Origin: Helicobacteraceae bacterium
GTDB taxonomy: Bacteria; Campylobacterota; Campylobacteria; Campylobacterales; Sulfurimonadaceae
DNA: 43,787 nucleotides
Assembly: GCA_027859195.1 (NCBI GenBank)
Contig: JAQIBF010000160.1
Span: forward strand, 1-43,787
Reading direction: 5' to 3'
The position numbers and the translations under genes are program-made. The notes below the pieces were generated by a model. The model made no database searches and was not told where the DNA came from. It saw nothing but the letters and a program-made list of their open reading frames with translations. Shown piece after piece: positions 41,899-43,787 of the stretch (its first letter is position 1; each line of letters opens with the position of its first letter).

Positions 41899-42342
41899 TT
41901 AATACTTACACTCACTAAAATGGATGTCAGCAGCATCCTCTTCGCCACCCTCTTTGCGGTCAGCACCTAAAGAGATAAGGTCGATCTCATTACCTGTGTT
42001 GATGTAGATAAACGCATTTTTCCATGAGTCTTTAGGTAAGTTTTTCTTGGCGATATACGCATGCATATCGTAATCCGGATAATTCTCTTCACTAGGATTT
42101 GTGATCAGGGCCTGAAGACCCTCTTCTGTCGTTGGATAAACACCGTTGTCCAATTTAAAACGATCGAGTGTCTCACTTACCCCTTTCATCTGGATACAGA
42201 CAAGATCACGTTTTGCTTTATCAGCCGATCCCATAAGGTTTGGAAGGACCAGCGAAGCCAAAAGACCAAGAATGATAATAACGATCATAAGCTCCATTAA
42301 GGTAAAAGCGCCACGACTGGAAGTTTTTGAATGATTCTGCAT
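41899..42342 (-). CDS. gspG: Type II secretion major pseudopilin GspG
   Basis: GspG builds the pseudopilus. The 147-residue protein has the processing region RGA|FTLMELMIVIIILGLLA, with Ala at -1. The typical GspG body follows: ASLVLPNLMGSADKAKRDL, LDRFKLDNGVYPTTEEGLQAL, PKDSWKNAFIYI and NEIDLISLGADRKEGGEEDA. The last of these is the calcium-binding loop region near the C-terminus. ATG 42342 has AAGG 9 nt upstream. It leads the operon, 10 nt before gspH. Confidence 0.95.
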   Translation of the reverse strand: MQNHSKTSSRGAFTLMELMIVIIILGLLASLVLPNLMGSADKAKRDLVCIQMKGVSETLDRFKLDNGVYPTTEEGLQALITNPSEENYPDYDMHAYIAKKNLPKDSWKNAFIYINTGNEIDLISLGADRKEGGEEDAADIHFSECKY

Positions 42343-42378
42343 TGTAATAGACCTTATATATGGTTTGAAAATGTTTTT

Positions 42379-42384
42379 AGTATA
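42379..42384 (-). promoter_or_regulatory. Possible promoter -10 element for the type II secretion operon
   Basis: The minus strand reads TCTGTATACTAAAAAC. The TATACT is preceded by TG at the wrong distance for an ideal extended -10 and lies 36 nt before the gspG ATG. Confidence 0.4.
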
Positions 42385-42408
42385 CAGATGTATCACTAAT
42401 AAATAGCT

Positions 42409-42423
42409 GTAATATTCTATTAC
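42409..42423. promoter_or_regulatory. Perfect palindrome GTAATA-TTC-TATTAC between gsp operon and plsC
   Basis: Two 6-bp perfect arms flank a 3-nt spacer, about 25 bp upstream of the gspG -10. ATTACAAAAGGG (42419) and ATTACAAGGG (42441) follow as a direct repeat 22 bp apart, two helical turns. It could be a regulator binding site for the divergent genes. Confidence 0.35.
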
Positions 42424-42474
42424 AAAAGGGTTACTTGTAGATTACAAGGGAAAGAAAATCAATTTTTTGTAAAA

Positions 42475-42480
42475 TATACT
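42475..42480 (+). promoter_or_regulatory. Possible promoter -10 element for plsC
   Basis: TTGTAAAATATACTACAA contains TATACT 22 nt before the plsC ATG. GTAGAG follows as a ribosome site. Confidence 0.4.
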
Positions 42481-42502
42481 ACAAATATATATAAGTAGAG
42501 TC

Positions 42503-43171
42503 ATGCTGGATATCATAATATTTCGTTTTCGTACCTTTATTGCCTATTTGGTGATAGCTATCGGCTCCACAATGGTGGACATCTTTAAACATGATAAAAG
42601 TAAAACGGACAAGTGGCGTATGTGGATCAGTCGGAATGTTCTGCGTGGCGTCGGTTTGAGTTATGACATAAAAGGGCATTTAGATGAGGACACTGACCTT
42701 ATAATCGCCAACCACCAATCCATGATCGATATCTTTTTGCTCGAGTCCTTTGTCGGTCCGGAGATTCGTTTTGTGGGACGTAAAGGGATCATGGATGTCT
42801 GGCCCGTCGGGCTTGTCGTCGAGGCAGTAGGGCATATTACCATCGACAGAGAAGATAAACGTTCCGGGGTGAAATTGCTTAAAGAAGTCCGGGAAAAGAG
42901 AGGAAAAAAAGTGGTCATTTTTCCTGAAGGCACACGTTCTATAACTGGGGAGATCCAAGAGTTTGAAGCAGGTGCAAAGATGGTCGCTGAAAAACTTGCT
43001 CTGAAAGTACAAGCTGTTGTCATCAAAGACCTTGCTCAATTTTACAATGAGGGTAAAAAACATTCCAAGCTTGGAAACGTCCATATAGAGGTACTTCCGC
43101 CTGCAGTGATCAAAGAGGGGTGGTTCGACGAGAGCCGAATGCAGATGATAAAAGTGCAAAAAGAGATATAG
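42503..43171 (+). CDS. plsC: 1-acyl-sn-glycerol-3-phosphate acyltransferase
   Basis: PlsC acylates lysophosphatidate to phosphatidate, the substrate of the CdsA encoded earlier in the window. The 222-residue protein has an N-terminal membrane helix (FIAYLVIAIGSTMVDIF). The catalytic NHQSMID motif has His71 and Asp76 in the HX4D pattern. The region GRKGIMDVWPVG and the substrate-binding FPEGTRSITG follow. All four acyltransferase blocks are present. It is divergent from the type II secretion operon. Confidence 0.92.
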   Translation: MLDIIIFRFRTFIAYLVIAIGSTMVDIFKHDKSKTDKWRMWISRNVLRGVGLSYDIKGHLDEDTDLIIANHQSMIDIFLLESFVGPEIRFVGRKGIMDVWPVGLVVEAVGHITIDREDKRSGVKLLKEVREKRGKKVVIFPEGTRSITGEIQEFEAGAKMVAEKLALKVQAVVIKDLAQFYNEGKKHSKLGNVHIEVLPPAVIKEGWFDESRMQMIKVQKEI

Positions 43172-43253
43172 ACTCTCTAAAAGAAGGCCATTAGCGTTTG
43201 GATAAAAAGTGCTTGTCGAATAAAAAATGCCATTCTAAGCAATTACGAGAATA

Positions 43254-43484
43254 GTGTTTTTGAAAAAAAGTGACTTTTTTGTACAACTTAAAGCGAATAG
43301 ATTCAAAGAAAATCTTTTTTTGAATGGAAATATCAACACGACTTTCAACTATTATAAACTAGAACCGAACATCCCCTTATATAGACAGAAGAAGCCAAGA
43401 TTAGCCGTAATACGGTCTCGAATCTTCTATAAGTTTTTAGAATATTTGTTCTATGAATATATCAAAAACAACAGGAGTGATTAA
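43254..43484 (+). CDS. Doubtful small ORF, 76 residues, GTG start
   Basis: I do not recognise this product. It is Lys/Phe/Tyr-rich and basic, with a C-terminal aromatic helix (IFYKFLEYLFYEYIKNNRSD) and no signal peptide. There is no clear ribosome site before GTG 43254 or TTG 43260, and the base composition is close to that of the surrounding AT-rich spacer. It could be a real small protein or chance. The gaps on either side (43172-43253 and 43485-43559) hold nothing else that I can name apart from the promoter of the next gene. Confidence 0.3.
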   Translation: MFLKKSDFFVQLKANRFKENLFLNGNINTTFNYYKLEPNIPLYRQKKPRLAVIRSRIFYKFLEYLFYEYIKNNRSD

Positions 43485-43525
43485 ATAGCAACCAATTTGT
43501 AATGAATCTTATGTAGAATCTGGTG

Positions 43526-43531
43526 TACAAT
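43526..43531 (+). promoter_or_regulatory. Possible promoter -10 element for the CBM48-like gene
   Basis: TCTGGTGTACAATAGC contains TACAAT with a TG two bases before it, an extended -10 arrangement, 29 nt ahead of the GTG start. Confidence 0.45.
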
Positions 43532-43559
43532 AGCTTAATAACTATCAGAAGGAACAGGT

Positions 43560-43787
43560 GTGCTTACGATCAAAAAAAATGGACAAAAAGTTTGGGTAAC
43601 ATTTACATTTTTCCCGCTTCAGAATGTAGAAGATGTCAGCGTTTCAGGTGAATGGAATGGTTGGGAAGCTGAACCGATGAAGAAGAAAAAAAGCGGTGAT
43701 TTTTACATCACTAAAGTTCTCAAAGCAGGTGAGCGTTTCCAGTTTGGTTATAAAGTCAACGGAAACGACTGGGCTATTGAAGAAGAG
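43560..43787 (+). CDS. CBM48/AMPK-type glycogen-binding domain protein, 5' part, cut by the window edge
   Basis: The frame opens at GTG 43560 with AAGGA 6 nt upstream and runs off the end after 76 codons. The product reads VWVTFTFFPLQNVEDVSVSG, then EWNGWEAEPMKKKKSGDFY and FQFGYKVNGNDWAIEEE. This is the early-set Ig-like carbohydrate-binding fold shared by glycogen branching enzymes and AMPK beta subunits. In Campylobacterota short stand-alone versions occur, as I recall. Whether this one has a further domain cannot be seen. Function beyond probable glucan binding is unknown. Confidence 0.75.
   Translation, partial: MLTIKKNGQKVWVTFTFFPLQNVEDVSVSGEWNGWEAEPMKKKKSGDFYITKVLKAGERFQFGYKVNGNDWAIEEE

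Noticed and set aside
1-43787. Search for integrases, transposases, phage genes, rRNA genes and an origin of replication.
   Set aside because: None was recognised. The only accessory-looking segment is 8557-11196, which carries no mobility gene.

Overview
The window is a chromosomal segment of a Campylobacterota (epsilonproteobacterial) bacterium. Its gene content best suits a free-living, sulfur-oxidising member of the Sulfurimonas/Sulfuricurvum/Sulfurovum group, though I cannot name the genus from sequence alone. The pointers are a futalosine-pathway menaquinone gene (mqnD), a sulfide:quinone-oxidoreductase-like flavoprotein with a twin-arginine signal, a ThrS without a full TGS domain, a short NFACT protein, KAFTLIE-type pseudopilins and many promoters of the form GCTATAAT.

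Region by region. (1) 1-6887, minus strand: a tightly overlapping cobalamin cluster. It runs from a small unknown ORF through the outer-membrane receptor btuB, the nucleotide-loop assembly genes cobT, cobU, cobS and cobC, and the ABC importer btuF, btuD and a truncated btuC. Corrinoid is taken up, completed and recycled by one operon. (2) 6944-8556: a small lipoprotein, then an NFACT (RqcH-like) gene. (3) 8557-11196: an AT-rich accessory block with two exported proteins of unknown role, one interrupted by an in-frame stop. The block is bounded by a diverged second copy of the NFACT 3' end. (4) 11480-14852: cdsA, dxr, a serine hydrolase and tsaD, a compact housekeeping operon. (5) 14994-25479: tpx, an outer-membrane beta-barrel, murB, mqnD, recA-eno with two envelope genes, tRNA-Val(GAC), lspA, glmM, rpsT and prfA. 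(6) 25480-26617: 1.1 kb without a gene, full of structured repeats. (7) 26618-32092: the SQR-like gene, thrS-infC, a second set of the same repeats, a small unknown gene, and rpmI-rplT. (8) 32285-42342, minus strand: a complete type II secretion operon in the order G-H-F-K-L-M-N-C-D-E-I-J, with no prepilin peptidase. (9) 42503-43787: plsC, a doubtful small ORF, and the start of a CBM48/AMPK-like glycogen-binding protein.

The most unusual signals are four. First, two 101-nt hairpin elements lie just after the stop codons of prfA and infC; they have identical 14-nt ends, equal length and the same pairing register, and seven base pairs have changed on both sides. Second, a companion two-hairpin module accompanies both sites and also shows compensatory changes. 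Third, the NFACT 3' end is duplicated around the accessory block, and 23 of its 24 changed codons are synonymous. Fourth, a perfect 16-bp inverted repeat lies upstream of recA. All alignments and counts were made by eye and hand.
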